Shown here one piece after another: positions 59,101-64,000 of a stretch of DNA of 64,000 nucleotides (position 1 is its first letter; every line of letters starts with the position of its first letter). The notes under the pieces were generated by a model. It made no database searches. It was not told the origin of the DNA and saw only the letters and a list, made by a program, of their open reading frames with translations. The translations under genes and the position numbers were made by a program. This DNA is from Leptasterias polaris (Eukaryota; Echinodermata; Asteroidea; Forcipulatida; Asteriidae): the NCBI GenBank assembly GCA_037783415.1, contig JAZGTN010000089.1, positions 4,526,001-4,590,000 on the forward strand. Reading direction: 5' to 3'.

Positions 59101-59493
59101 CCTCCAACACTGTCTGACTGTGAAATTAAATCAAGACTGAATTGTTTCATCAAGAACTCTCTAAAAATCAAAGGATTTCTTCATACATCAAACACATTTT
59201 AACAACACTCAGTCACAGTCACACCCTCTTCATACATCATGTCACCACTGCAAGCAGAGCGAGAGGGCGCCCTATACAACAACATCTTGCCATACCCTCG
59301 CACATCTGGCAGTGCTTTATCATCAAAAAAGTGCCACTTCCAATCAAACATTACCAAAATACTTACAGTGATCAATGCTTTATGTATTAATTGTTTGTTT
59401 TTAGAATTCATATTATTTAATATGTCCTATTAAAGACAAACTTGCCTCGTCTTCGTGGATAACATCCGTAGTTCTCTCATCGGTCGCCGCCAT
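34966..59493 (-). CDS. VPS52: VPS52, GARP/EARP tethering complex subunit (17 exons, complete)
   Basis: CDS joins 59446-59493, 58279-58407, 56811-56886, 56419-56486, 53916-54091, 53348-53498, 51861-51961, 50604-50736, 49421-49478, 48663-48793, 46236-46391, 45534-45652, 44545-44668, 39152-39355, 37816-37993, 36443-36561, 34966-35112 (minus strand). This gives 2118 nt, 705 residues, close to the 723 of human. Recognisable blocks include DITSDEF-like LDLTSDEFILDEVDIHIQ, RNRQAVRG-like KNRQAVRGQL, MGVEDTAK, FRSQHYALLDN, LLWPRFE-like MLWPRFEYILEL, FLINNYDMML and the end INIHHLMVEIKKFKP. Known role: VPS52 with VPS51, VPS53 and VPS54 (GARP) or VPS50 (EARP) tethers endosome-derived vesicles at the trans-Golgi or recycling endosomes. 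It is divergent with RPS18. Intron 1 is GC-AG and two introns look U12-type. Confidence 0.96.
35176..35469. mobile_element. MITE with about 40-bp inverted termini
   Basis: Left ACACCTGGTTCAGACAGGCG and right CGCCTGTCTGAACCGGGTGT pair and the pairing continues through TCTAGA and the CGCGCCGAACCAA block. It lies 60 bp from VPS52 exon 17. Confidence 0.85.
35471..35700 (+). mobile_element. tRNA-related SINE-like element
   Basis: Box B-like GGTTCGAATCCCACC is followed by a 28-bp duplication (TGGGTTTTCAGTCCCTACC twice, 35539-35590) and an A/T-rich tail ending TAATAAAAAAAATTAATAAT. It directly abuts the inverted-repeat element at 35176-35469. Confidence 0.55.
35737..36046. mobile_element. TTAA-type MITE, CCCTTTAGAGAC family
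   Basis: Termini CCCTTTAGAGACAAT and GGTCTCTAAAGGG with TTAA on both sides (35733-35736, 36047-36050). Carries AGCGGCCACAAGCGGCTTGT, shared with the copy at 44712. Confidence 0.85.
36443..36561 (-). CDS. VPS52: VPS52 exon 16
   Basis: 119 bp between TTGTAG and GTAAGT. Joined to exon 15 it reads RRVEQLVRDFGSSWKQAIEM and MRSFTNFKNGTSILQ, as in vertebrate VPS52. Confidence 0.94.
36590..36735 (-). mobile_element. Possible retroposon 3' end (minus strand)
   Basis: TTTATTAAGAAACATTACAT and GCGGCCAAGGGCCGAATTGC on the plus strand, which reads on the minus strand as a LINE-like end running into AATAAAC. Confidence 0.35.
36870..37130 (+). mobile_element. Retroposon 3' end with (AAAT)n tail
   Basis: T-rich segment ending ACCAATAAATAAATAAATAA at 37098-37125. 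Probably a 5'-truncated LINE. Confidence 0.45.
37388..37735. mobile_element. TTAA-type MITE, relative of the 7263 family
   Basis: Termini AGACAATGTACAACATTGG and CCAACATTGTACACACCCT, flanked by TTAA (37384-37387 and 37736-37739). Shares GGTAATTGTCAAAGACCAG and AACAAACCTGTGAAA with the family. Confidence 0.85.
37816..37993 (-). CDS. VPS52: VPS52 exon 15
   Basis: 178 bp between GTACCAG and GTAAGT. Encodes ERTAEDSRESDSFRQLLEAR and MPHFGGMMMFVKDAE; ends phase 1. Confidence 0.94.
38040..38330 (-). repeat. Dispersed SINE-like repeat (AAGACTTATAAAGCGCATTT)
   Basis: AATAATAAATAAGACTTATA then GCGCTGCTCAAG resembles the reverse of SINE tails; a related piece is at 47275-47460 (ACCAAAACTTATAAAGTGCC...AAGGCGCTGAACA). 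Confidence 0.5.
38572..38762. mobile_element. MITE of the AGAGCTGCTTAA family
   Basis: Termini AAGGCCCAATATCATAGAGC and GCTCTATGAAATTGGGCCTT are imperfect inverted repeats, matching the element at 16410. Confidence 0.8.
39152..39355 (-). CDS. VPS52: VPS52 exon 14
   Basis: 204 bp between AAACAG and GTAAGT. Encodes ITRRYAEFSGAIVSLNETFP and LRKEQLIFLINNYDMMLNVI. The intron before it (5.2 kb) carries the 43-bp tandem array. Confidence 0.96.
39780..39900 (-). mobile_element. tRNA-related SINE fragment, family D (minus strand)
   Basis: Reverse complement has TAGCTGAGTTGGTTGAGCGC (box A region), a TTGTTAA anticodon-like loop and AGATTCAAATCC (box B). The flank GATATTGACAAAATAGGGAG is repeated on the plus strand at 53774. 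Confidence 0.6.
40010..40195 (+). mobile_element. tRNA-derived SINE, family B
   Basis: tRNA-like head with TGGTCTAGTGGTAAGACAT (box A) and GTGGGTTCGAATCCCACCC (box B), followed by CCCACAGAACTCAGGAAAGT and ending ACACACATCGGTGTAAGGGT. A second copy is at 48055 and a minus-strand copy at 62630. Confidence 0.75.
40318..40415 (+). repeat. Dispersed repeat that seeds the 43-bp array
   Basis: GGGGTGAAAGTCGATGCTGA leads into the 43-bp array. A single-copy relative at 47080-47140 has GGGGTGAGAGTCACTGCTGA followed by one TTTTTGGGAACAGTATCCT unit. Confidence 0.6.
40416..43950. repeat. 43-bp tandem array, 82 copies
   Basis: Unit starts GAGTTATAGATAACAATGAG and ends GGGAACAGTATCCTCAGT. Length 3535 equals 82 units of 43 plus three 3-bp insertions (TAA, near 40905, 40948 and 41808). 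A G-to-A variant (AATAAGC) is confined to the left 1.4 kb; from about 41820 on, units are essentially identical. Lies in the VPS52 intron between exons 13 and 14. Confidence 0.97.
44545..44668 (-). CDS. VPS52: VPS52 exon 13
   Basis: 124 bp between TTTGCAG and GTGAGT. Encodes YWETLLEMLWPRFEYILELN and DPQRMGSIDIRPHY. Phase 0 at its end. Confidence 0.95.
44712..45017. mobile_element. TTAA-type MITE, CCCTTTAGAGAC family (left end decayed)
   Basis: Shares AGCCGCAAGCGGCTTGTAC and right end GGTCCCTAAAGGG with 35737-36046. Its right TTAA is directly the left TTAA of the next element. Confidence 0.78.
45022..45330. mobile_element. TTAA-type MITE copy, 3'-truncated
   Basis: Begins right after TTAA (45018-45021), matching 37388 in order (TTGTCAAAGACCAG, AACAAACCTGTGAAA, GTTTCCACCATGACCATCT). 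The right terminus is not found. Confidence 0.7.
45534..45652 (-). CDS. VPS52: VPS52 exon 12
   Basis: 119 bp between TTGCAG and GTAAGT. Encodes KHMDMYTNECYDSIAVYLCL and HKRAVPALD, matching the vertebrate AIAVFLCIHIVLRF...VPALD region. Ends phase 2. Confidence 0.94.
45828..46020. mobile_element. MITE copy of the CCCTCTTGCTGT family, right end decayed
   Basis: Shares CAACCCTCCTACTTTCTGACC-like start and TGTGGTTTTGAAT, ATGCCAGCCT and GTTCTGTGCA segments with 60581-60792. Confidence 0.72.
46085..46190 (-). mobile_element. Retroposon 3' end (minus strand)
   Basis: Starts with the reverse of an (AATAA)n tail and GTTGAGGTCGAATAAAT on the minus strand, a LINE-like terminus. It ends about 45 bp from VPS52 exon 11. 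Confidence 0.4.
46236..46391 (-). CDS. VPS52: VPS52 exon 11
   Basis: 156 bp between TTTCAG and GTAAGT. Encodes HTFESLFRSQHYALLDNCCR and GKTLSMFL, among the best conserved parts of the family. Confidence 0.95.
46410..46630 (+). mobile_element. tRNA-derived SINE, family A (5'-truncated)
   Basis: Starts in the tRNA-like T arm (GTGGGTTCGAATCCCGGTC), then the family-specific body and GTATACTCCCCAGGGAGCTG tail, ending in ATGAGGCAATGAGGC. It sits 20 bp from the acceptor side of VPS52 exon 11. Confidence 0.75.
46640..46990. repeat. Dispersed A-rich repeat, also at 31850-32130 and 63680-63760
   Basis: Shared elements are CCCGACCG, GACCCTAA, TTATTCGGCT, an A-rich run and GAACCAAATGTCA in the same order as at 31850-32130. 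The downstream copy at 63680 keeps only the first part (ACCCGACCTACCCTA). Confidence 0.6.
47522..47730 (+). mobile_element. tRNA-Leu-like SINE relative
   Basis: Head GTGGCCGAGCG (box A) and GGATTCGGGTCCC (box B) with a CTCAAGC anticodon loop, followed by TTGTGTCCTTGAGCAAGATA. The body then differs from family A (TTCGGATGGGACATTAAGC), a layout also known from other marine SINEs. Truncated by the hairpin element at 47736. Confidence 0.65.
47736..47823. mobile_element. Hairpin MITE with TTAGGACTAGTCCTAA core
   Basis: Arms ATTTCACCAAACTCTTCCTA and TAGGAAGAGTTTGGTGAAAT are exact, and the inner part repeats the palindrome AGGACTAGTCCT in each arm. It interrupts the SINE at 47522. Confidence 0.88.
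48055..48210 (+). mobile_element. tRNA-derived SINE, family B
   Basis: Shares GTGGTCTAGTGGTCGAGTAA, GTGGGTTCGAATCCCACCC and the AACTCAGGGAAGCACAGGG...ATCGGTATA tail with the copy at 40010. Confidence 0.72.
48663..48793 (-). CDS. VPS52: VPS52 exon 10
   Basis: 131 bp. The preceding intron ends in AC after a TTCCTTAAC branch site. Joined to exon 9 it reads AKRGFFSKPSLKNRSTVFTL, then ends with PHAAQKDETK, phase 0, donor GTATTA. Confidence 0.92.
48794..49420 (-). other. VPS52: U12-type AT-AC intron of VPS52 (intron 9)
   Basis: Donor ATATCCTTT (49420-49412) is a perfect U12 5' splice site. The branch site TTCCTTAAC (48811-48803) is a perfect U12 consensus, and the intron ends in AC about 9 bases later. 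The junction restores AKRGFFSKPS of VPS52 exactly. No GT-AG alternative keeps the frame. Confidence 0.93.
49421..49478 (-). CDS. VPS52: VPS52 exon 9
   Basis: 58 bp after TTTCAG; encodes YDEVADKEDLMGVEDTAKR plus one base. The next intron begins ATATCCTTT, the U12 AT-AC donor consensus, and no GT donor fits the protein. Confidence 0.94.
49659..49794. mobile_element. Short hairpin MITE, 136 bp
   Basis: Arms GCCAAGTTCACACA and TGTGTGAACTTGGC are exact, with further pairing of GACTAGGGGC and GCCCCTAGT. Confidence 0.75.
50036..50116. mobile_element. Near-perfect 35-bp stem hairpin
   Basis: Arms 50036-50070 and 50082-50116 pair at 34 of 35 positions around an 11-base loop (TTTGAGAAAGGATTCCCTTT on the left). 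Confidence 0.88.
50348..50577. mobile_element. MITE with CCATCTTTACGGGCAA inner inverted repeat
   Basis: CTATAGATAG...CCATCTTTACGGGCAA at left is mirrored by TTGCCCGTAAAGATGG...CTATCTATA at right. In VPS52 intron 8, 27 bp from exon 8. Confidence 0.75.
50604..50736 (-). CDS. VPS52: VPS52 exon 8
   Basis: 133 bp between TTGTAG and GTAAGA. Encodes RFFFEFLLSNERHIAKEVRD and ends SRLMKLQ, in phase 0. Confidence 0.93.
50893..51240 (+). mobile_element. Full-length SINE, family A, with tRNA-Leu(CAA)-like head
   Basis: The head (50898-50980) folds as a class II tRNA: acceptor stem GTCATGG with TCATGAC, box A TGGCCGAGTGG, anticodon loop TTCAAGT (CAA), a variable arm, and box B GGTTCGAGTCC. The body carries the shared family segments and ends in TTATTATTAT after a GCGCTATATAAG-like tail. 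This is the reference copy for family A here. Confidence 0.85.
51241..51860. other. VPS52 intron 7 region with an unassigned 121-codon frame
   Basis: A plus-strand open frame at 51476-51841 has no recognised domain and runs up to the exon 7 donor on the opposite strand. Treated as chance. Confidence 0.5.
51861..51961 (-). CDS. VPS52: VPS52 exon 7
   Basis: 101 bp between GTCCTAG and GTGGGT. Encodes AIAKIREFLLQKVNQMKKPM and TNYQLQQNTMLKF, equivalent to the vertebrate KIREFILQK...MTNYQI segment. Confidence 0.93.
52250..52715 (+). mobile_element. 3' end of a non-LTR retrotransposon (CR1/RTE-like)
   Basis: T-rich terminal region ending GGCTACCCGGTCTAAATAAA and an (AAAT)n-type tail at 52680-52715. 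Similar tails close many LINEs in marine deuterostomes; no reverse transcriptase sequence remains. Confidence 0.55.
52716..53347. other. VPS52 intron 6 remainder
   Basis: AT-rich; no repeat or gene seen. Confidence 0.5.
53348..53498 (-). CDS. VPS52: VPS52 exon 6
   Basis: 151 bp between CATCCAG and GTATCTT. Encodes SHILDTAVTERQFLEQLHEL and ends at LEKLKLK, phase 0. The donor GTATCTT is U12-like by one mismatch, but no CCTTAAC-like branch site lies near the acceptor, so it is treated as U2-type. Confidence 0.93.
53740..53850 (+). mobile_element. tRNA-related SINE fragment, family D
   Basis: Shares ATATTGACAAAATAGGGAGA and GGCTGGATAGCTTAGT with the reverse complement of 39780-39900, then diverges at a GAAATTGGGCCCAG fragment. 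Confidence 0.55.
53916..54091 (-). CDS. VPS52: VPS52 exon 5
   Basis: 176 bp between TTTCAG and GTGAGT. Encodes RMEEMLNGFQSDLGSLSAEI and the KNRQAVRGQL helix of the N-terminal coiled-coil region. Ends phase 2 (AG). Confidence 0.95.
54131..55800 (-). mobile_element. Family A SINE (minus strand) expanded internally by an 80-bp minisatellite
   Basis: Left part (54131-54232) and right part (55638-55800, with GGGTGATGAGAAGCA and GGGATTCGAACCCACACTC) are the two halves of a family A SINE. Between them one segment, equivalent to the CTCAGCTCCCTTGGGAGTAT region of the copy at 30-285, is amplified. Confidence 0.75.
54233..55637. repeat. 80-bp minisatellite, about 17.6 copies
   Basis: Unit begins ACCATCTCAACTCCTTAGGA and contains GTGCCGGCAGCCAAATGG. 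Copies differ at a few sites (GGTATCATAG or GGGCGCACAG; TGTCCC or TGGCCC), and one copy is shortened near 54850. In VPS52 intron 4. Confidence 0.95.
55801..56418. other. VPS52 intron 4 remainder
   Basis: Contains a repeated GGGTGTCCAAA word (56112-56230) and no other feature. Confidence 0.45.
56419..56486 (-). CDS. VPS52: VPS52 exon 4
   Basis: 68 bp, missing from simple open-frame scans because it is short. Joined to exon 3 it reads YIKESQNIASLHNQISACDT, closely matching the vertebrate segment. The donor is GTAAGAA, phase 0. Confidence 0.92.
56487..56810 (-). other. VPS52: Probable U12-type GT-AG intron of VPS52 (intron 3)
   Basis: Donor GTATCCTTG (56810-56802) fits the U12 consensus RTATCCTTT at eight of nine positions. 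A CTCTTAAC branch-like site (56506-56499) ends 12 bases before the CAG acceptor, the usual U12 spacing. The protein junction reads DYIKESQNIASLH. Confidence 0.75.
56811..56886 (-). CDS. VPS52: VPS52 exon 3
   Basis: 76 bp after TTTGCAG; encodes GVDLRQYSKQIEAELQTVEN and ends in phase 1 at GACT. The donor GTATCCTTG matches the U12 5' splice-site consensus. Confidence 0.93.
56887..57884. other. VPS52 intron 2, left of the 22-bp array
   Basis: Pyrimidine-rich run at 57340-57420. TTTGAGAAAGACTCTGCTAG then GGTCGAAACATC at 57505-57545 resembles a motif found near the ends of some LINE or Penelope-like elements; weak. Confidence 0.35.
57885..58208. repeat. 22-bp tandem repeat, about 14.7 copies
   Basis: Unit AGGACCAAGACTCCTATGCAGT on two lines of reading (22 bases: AGGACCAAGACTCC plus TATGCAGT). 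It ends 70 bp from the splice donor of VPS52 exon 2. Confidence 0.95.
58279..58407 (-). CDS. VPS52: VPS52 exon 2
   Basis: 43 codons, phase 0 at both ends, between CTATAG and GTAAGT. It encodes SLDLPELNLGVLDLTSDEF and EVDIHIQQNLEDD, the conserved N-terminal region of VPS52. Confidence 0.95.
58408..59445 (-). other. VPS52: VPS52 intron 1, GC-AG type
   Basis: Donor AG|GCAAGT and acceptor CTATAG keep phase 0 between exons 1 and 2. The rest of the intron is AT-rich with no repeat I can name; a T-rich block lies at 58800-58830. Confidence 0.75.
59446..59493 (-). CDS. VPS52: VPS52 exon 1 (start codon)
   Basis: ATG at 59493-59491 inside an AAAATGGCGGC context, then MAATDERTTDVIHEDE. The donor is GAG|GCAAGT, a GC-type site. 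The other possible donor (GTTTGT, 4 bp on) breaks the frame with exon 2, so the GC donor is preferred. Confidence 0.85.
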
Positions 59494-59498
59494 TTTGT
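59484..59498 (-). promoter_or_regulatory. YY1-like element overlapping the VPS52 start codon
   Basis: On the minus strand the start codon lies in AAAATGGCGGC, matching the YY1 consensus (AAnATGGCGGC) known from translation-initiator elements of short-5'UTR genes. It suggests a very short 5' UTR for VPS52; this is motif evidence only. Confidence 0.5.
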
Positions 59499-59537
59499 TT
59501 CAGTAGATAGGAGCTTTCCTTCATGTAACGCGCTACG

Positions 59538-59589
59538 TGATTGGTTAATAGAGGGTTATCTGCAACAGCTCAAACACGTTATCCAATCA
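59538..59589. promoter_or_regulatory. Pair of inverted CCAAT (NF-Y-type) boxes
   Basis: TGATTGG (59538-59544) and CCAATCA (59583-59589), each next to an ACGT core (CTACGTGA, AATCACGT). They are mirror images about 45 bp apart, one oriented to each gene. Confidence 0.65.
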
Positions 59590-59633
59590 CGTTGATTGTA
59601 CAGGAGTTTTTGCTGAACAGAGCATTGGTCGGT

Positions 59634-59640
59634 CTTTTCC
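59634..59640 (+). promoter_or_regulatory. Probable RPS18 5'TOP transcription start
   Basis: CTTTTCC, a C followed by pyrimidines, 26 bases upstream of the ATG including the tract. Ribosomal protein mRNAs start at such tracts and are controlled by mTOR/LARP1. Confidence 0.6.
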
Positions 59641-59659
59641 AATCCATCAAGCAGGCAAG

Positions 59660-62146
<2,487 letters not shown>

Positions 62147-62171
62147 ACCAATCAGAGTGCCTGAAGATGAT

Positions 62172-62210
62172 CAGTGGGTGTGTCTATCAGGAAAAATAGA
62201 CCAACCAGAA
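62172..62210 (+). repeat. Imperfect duplicate of the RPS18 C-terminal codons in its 3' UTR
   Basis: CAGTGGGTGTGTC...AATAGACCAACCAGA repeats CAGTGGGTGTGTC...AGTAGACCAATCAGA (62121-62158), offset exactly 51 bp. Confidence 0.75.
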
Positions 62211-62308
62211 CATGTCACTCTTTATAACAGATGATAAACTGGCTCAGTTGAACTTGTTGCAAGTCGGGAGAAATACAACACAAAATTCATGATGTAAATT
62301 GAAAGATC

Positions 62309-62314
62309 AATAAA
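62309..62314 (+). terminator. RPS18 polyadenylation signal
   Basis: AATAAA 163 bases after the RPS18 stop codon; the first good signal downstream. Confidence 0.75.
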
Positions 62315-62629
62315 TGCCCACAACTGGGAGTATTGGATTAAAAACACTGTTTCAATTGTCATTATTGGTTTGTTTTCTACACAATAGTGCAAGATTGAAC
62401 CGTCTATAACAGTATTTTTTAAAGAAGCACACTTTATTGGGATGGCTCTCAGTCACAGTTTTCAATCATTATTATTTGAATACAAAATGATCTAATTTCA
62501 TAACTAAAGTAATATTCATATTACACTAAGGAGCCATACTGATTTTGCCTTCATGCCTCGGTTTGAATAAAAAAAAAACATGGCTGAGCTACTGTAAGCA
62601 GAAAATAACACCTTTCAAAATATTGTTTT

Positions 62630-62800
62630 TTACCCTTACACCGATAGTGAAAAGCACTGTATACTTGCTTTCTCCCCCAAGTCCTACACAAGGAAGAGTT
62701 GAGCTGTGCATTTGCAGGAAGTATGAACCGGGCTTTACTCGTGTGAGATTAGAACCCGAAATCACCACTTCTGAAGAAGACGCTCGTACCTCCTGAACAC
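62630..62800 (-). mobile_element. tRNA-derived SINE, family B (diverged, minus strand)
   Basis: Begins with TTACACCGATAG and GCACTGTATAC, the reverse complement of the family B tail, then a degraded tRNA-like head near 62740-62780. Lies downstream of RPS18. Confidence 0.5.
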
Positions 62801-64000
62801 AATATTTTCTATTGATCCCTTGTGCTTCCCACAAAATGTGTGTCTACCATTTTCAGGGGTCAAATGAGTATATTTTGACTCCCAAAATGGGGGACAGGAT
62901 CAGGGCGTCTACATTCATTGAACAAGAGTTGAATAATTTCCGTCATAAAATTTTAATTATCTCTAGGAAATAGAAACATTTCTAGTAAACTTTGAATCAC
63001 TCATGACTAAACCATAATTCTATCTAAATATACAGCCTAGCCTTCATATGTGAAATAAAGATGTAAAACAAGTTTGGTTACGGTGATTAAATGAAAACAT
63101 TACAAGATTAACATAAAGTATCCAATATGTAAATTTTGAAAATAAAACTAACTCAAGATAAGTCTTTGAGCGGAAAATATTACTTTACAAGAACAAACAT
63201 TTAAATGGTATACTGTTTCTTTATCCGATTGAATAAAAACTACTCCATTGATTGGAGTAAAATCCAACACCTGTAATTTTTACCAAATACTTCTTTATTT
63301 AAAGTGTTAAGTAAAATTTAGATGCGTACCTCACTCCTTTAAAACACATTTACAATTGAAAATTATTTCAGTAAAATAAGAAAATATATCTTTATATGTA
63401 AATAATGGTTTTATTTTAAACCAAAGGGTATATTAGTCCATCATTTGTAGCTTTCCTGAGCCATTCTAAAATGGAATGTGACGTTCTGCCTAGGGGCTGC
63501 ACTGTACATACTTTTATGTTTATTTACATTAACATGCAGTATAAAGGTCAACATAATTCTGATTTATAGGCAAAATGATAAAGAAAGCTACAATAAAAGT
63601 CACAGCTGAATACAGTGTCTACTTGCTGAGCAAACAGCAAAAACAGTCAAAGTATTTTCACAAATCCATCCACACTTAGGCTTAAAAAAAAAAAAATTTT
63701 ATGTTGGCGTAACCCGACCTACCCTAGATATTTTTATTTTCTTAAGGGAAGAAATCTATAAATCAGTTATAAATACGTTTGACACTGTTTCTCTCGGTTT
63801 TTCTTCAATTTTATGGCCATAGCATTCATTGTACTTTGGAGTGCACAATGTTTTGCACAACATGCAGAAGATCGTCACTGGCTAATAGTACTTTTATGCA
63901 TGTATAGTCTGCAACAAGTTTTTAGATGATGGGAAAGATTTCCCCAAATCTAGACCATTTGAAGGCTTATATTGCTGGAATGTCCTACCTATTCTATCCT
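62801..64000. other. Downstream of RPS18, no gene seen
   Basis: AT-rich sequence with a fragment of the A-rich dispersed repeat at 63680 and a CTTGCTGAGCAAACAGCAAA segment shared with 49900-49920. No coding signal. Confidence 0.5.

Larger units (their letters stand above)
59494..59659. promoter_or_regulatory. Shared divergent promoter of VPS52 and RPS18
   Basis: Only 166 bp separates the two start codons, so both 5' UTRs and the core promoter must fit here. No TATA box is seen. Two CCAAT boxes face each other: TGATTGG at 59538-59544 and CCAATCA at 59583-59589. Paired NF-Y sites are common in vertebrate divergent promoters. That the pair is co-regulated is inference. Confidence 0.85.

Noticed and set aside
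62545..62796. 83-codon frame downstream of RPS18
   Set aside because: Overlaps a minus-strand SINE fragment and has no recognisable domain.

Overview
The window is eukaryotic nuclear DNA from a deuterostome invertebrate. It has spliced genes with GT-AG introns, tRNA-derived SINEs, many short inverted-repeat transposons (MITEs) with TTAA or A/T-rich target duplications, and AT-rich introns. Protein similarity and repeat style suggest an echinoderm, probably a sea star; that assignment is inference from memory, not from a search.

Three protein genes are supported exon by exon. (1) CEP350 (plus strand, 509-14575): the last nine exons of a large centrosomal protein, with coiled coils, a CAP-Gly domain and the C-terminus; its 5' part lies left of the window. 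(2) VPS52 (minus strand, 59493 down to 34966): a complete 17-exon gene for the GARP/EARP tethering subunit, 705 codons plus stop. (3) RPS18 (plus strand, 59660-62146): complete, five exons, 152 residues, with a 5'TOP-like start. VPS52 and RPS18 are head to head with only 166 bp between their start codons, sharing a compact promoter with two facing CCAAT boxes. The same pair is head to head in human.

VPS52 has unusual splicing signals: a GC-AG first intron, a U12-type AT-AC intron (48794-49420) and a probable U12-type GT-AG intron (56487-56810). Reading frame across the junctions supports all three.

CEP350 and VPS52 converge, and the 20 kb between them (14.6-35.0 kb) holds no gene. Its centre is a palindromic composite element (about 19987-32486) with CAGG...CCTG ends, a 5-bp GTAAG flanking duplication, long inverted arms and a core of 26 copies of a 323-bp satellite with higher-order structure. 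Other arrays are a 43-bp repeat (exactly 82 units, 40416-43950), an 80-bp repeat grown from inside a SINE (54233-55637), a 22-bp repeat (57885-58208), a 23-bp repeat (15737-15898) and a 12-bp repeat (33592-33665). At least fifteen MITE copies are recognised by paired termini, several with target duplications.

No bacterial, viral or CRISPR features were seen. The most notable items are the satellite-cored foldback element, the two minor-spliceosome introns in one gene, and the minisatellite derived from a SINE.
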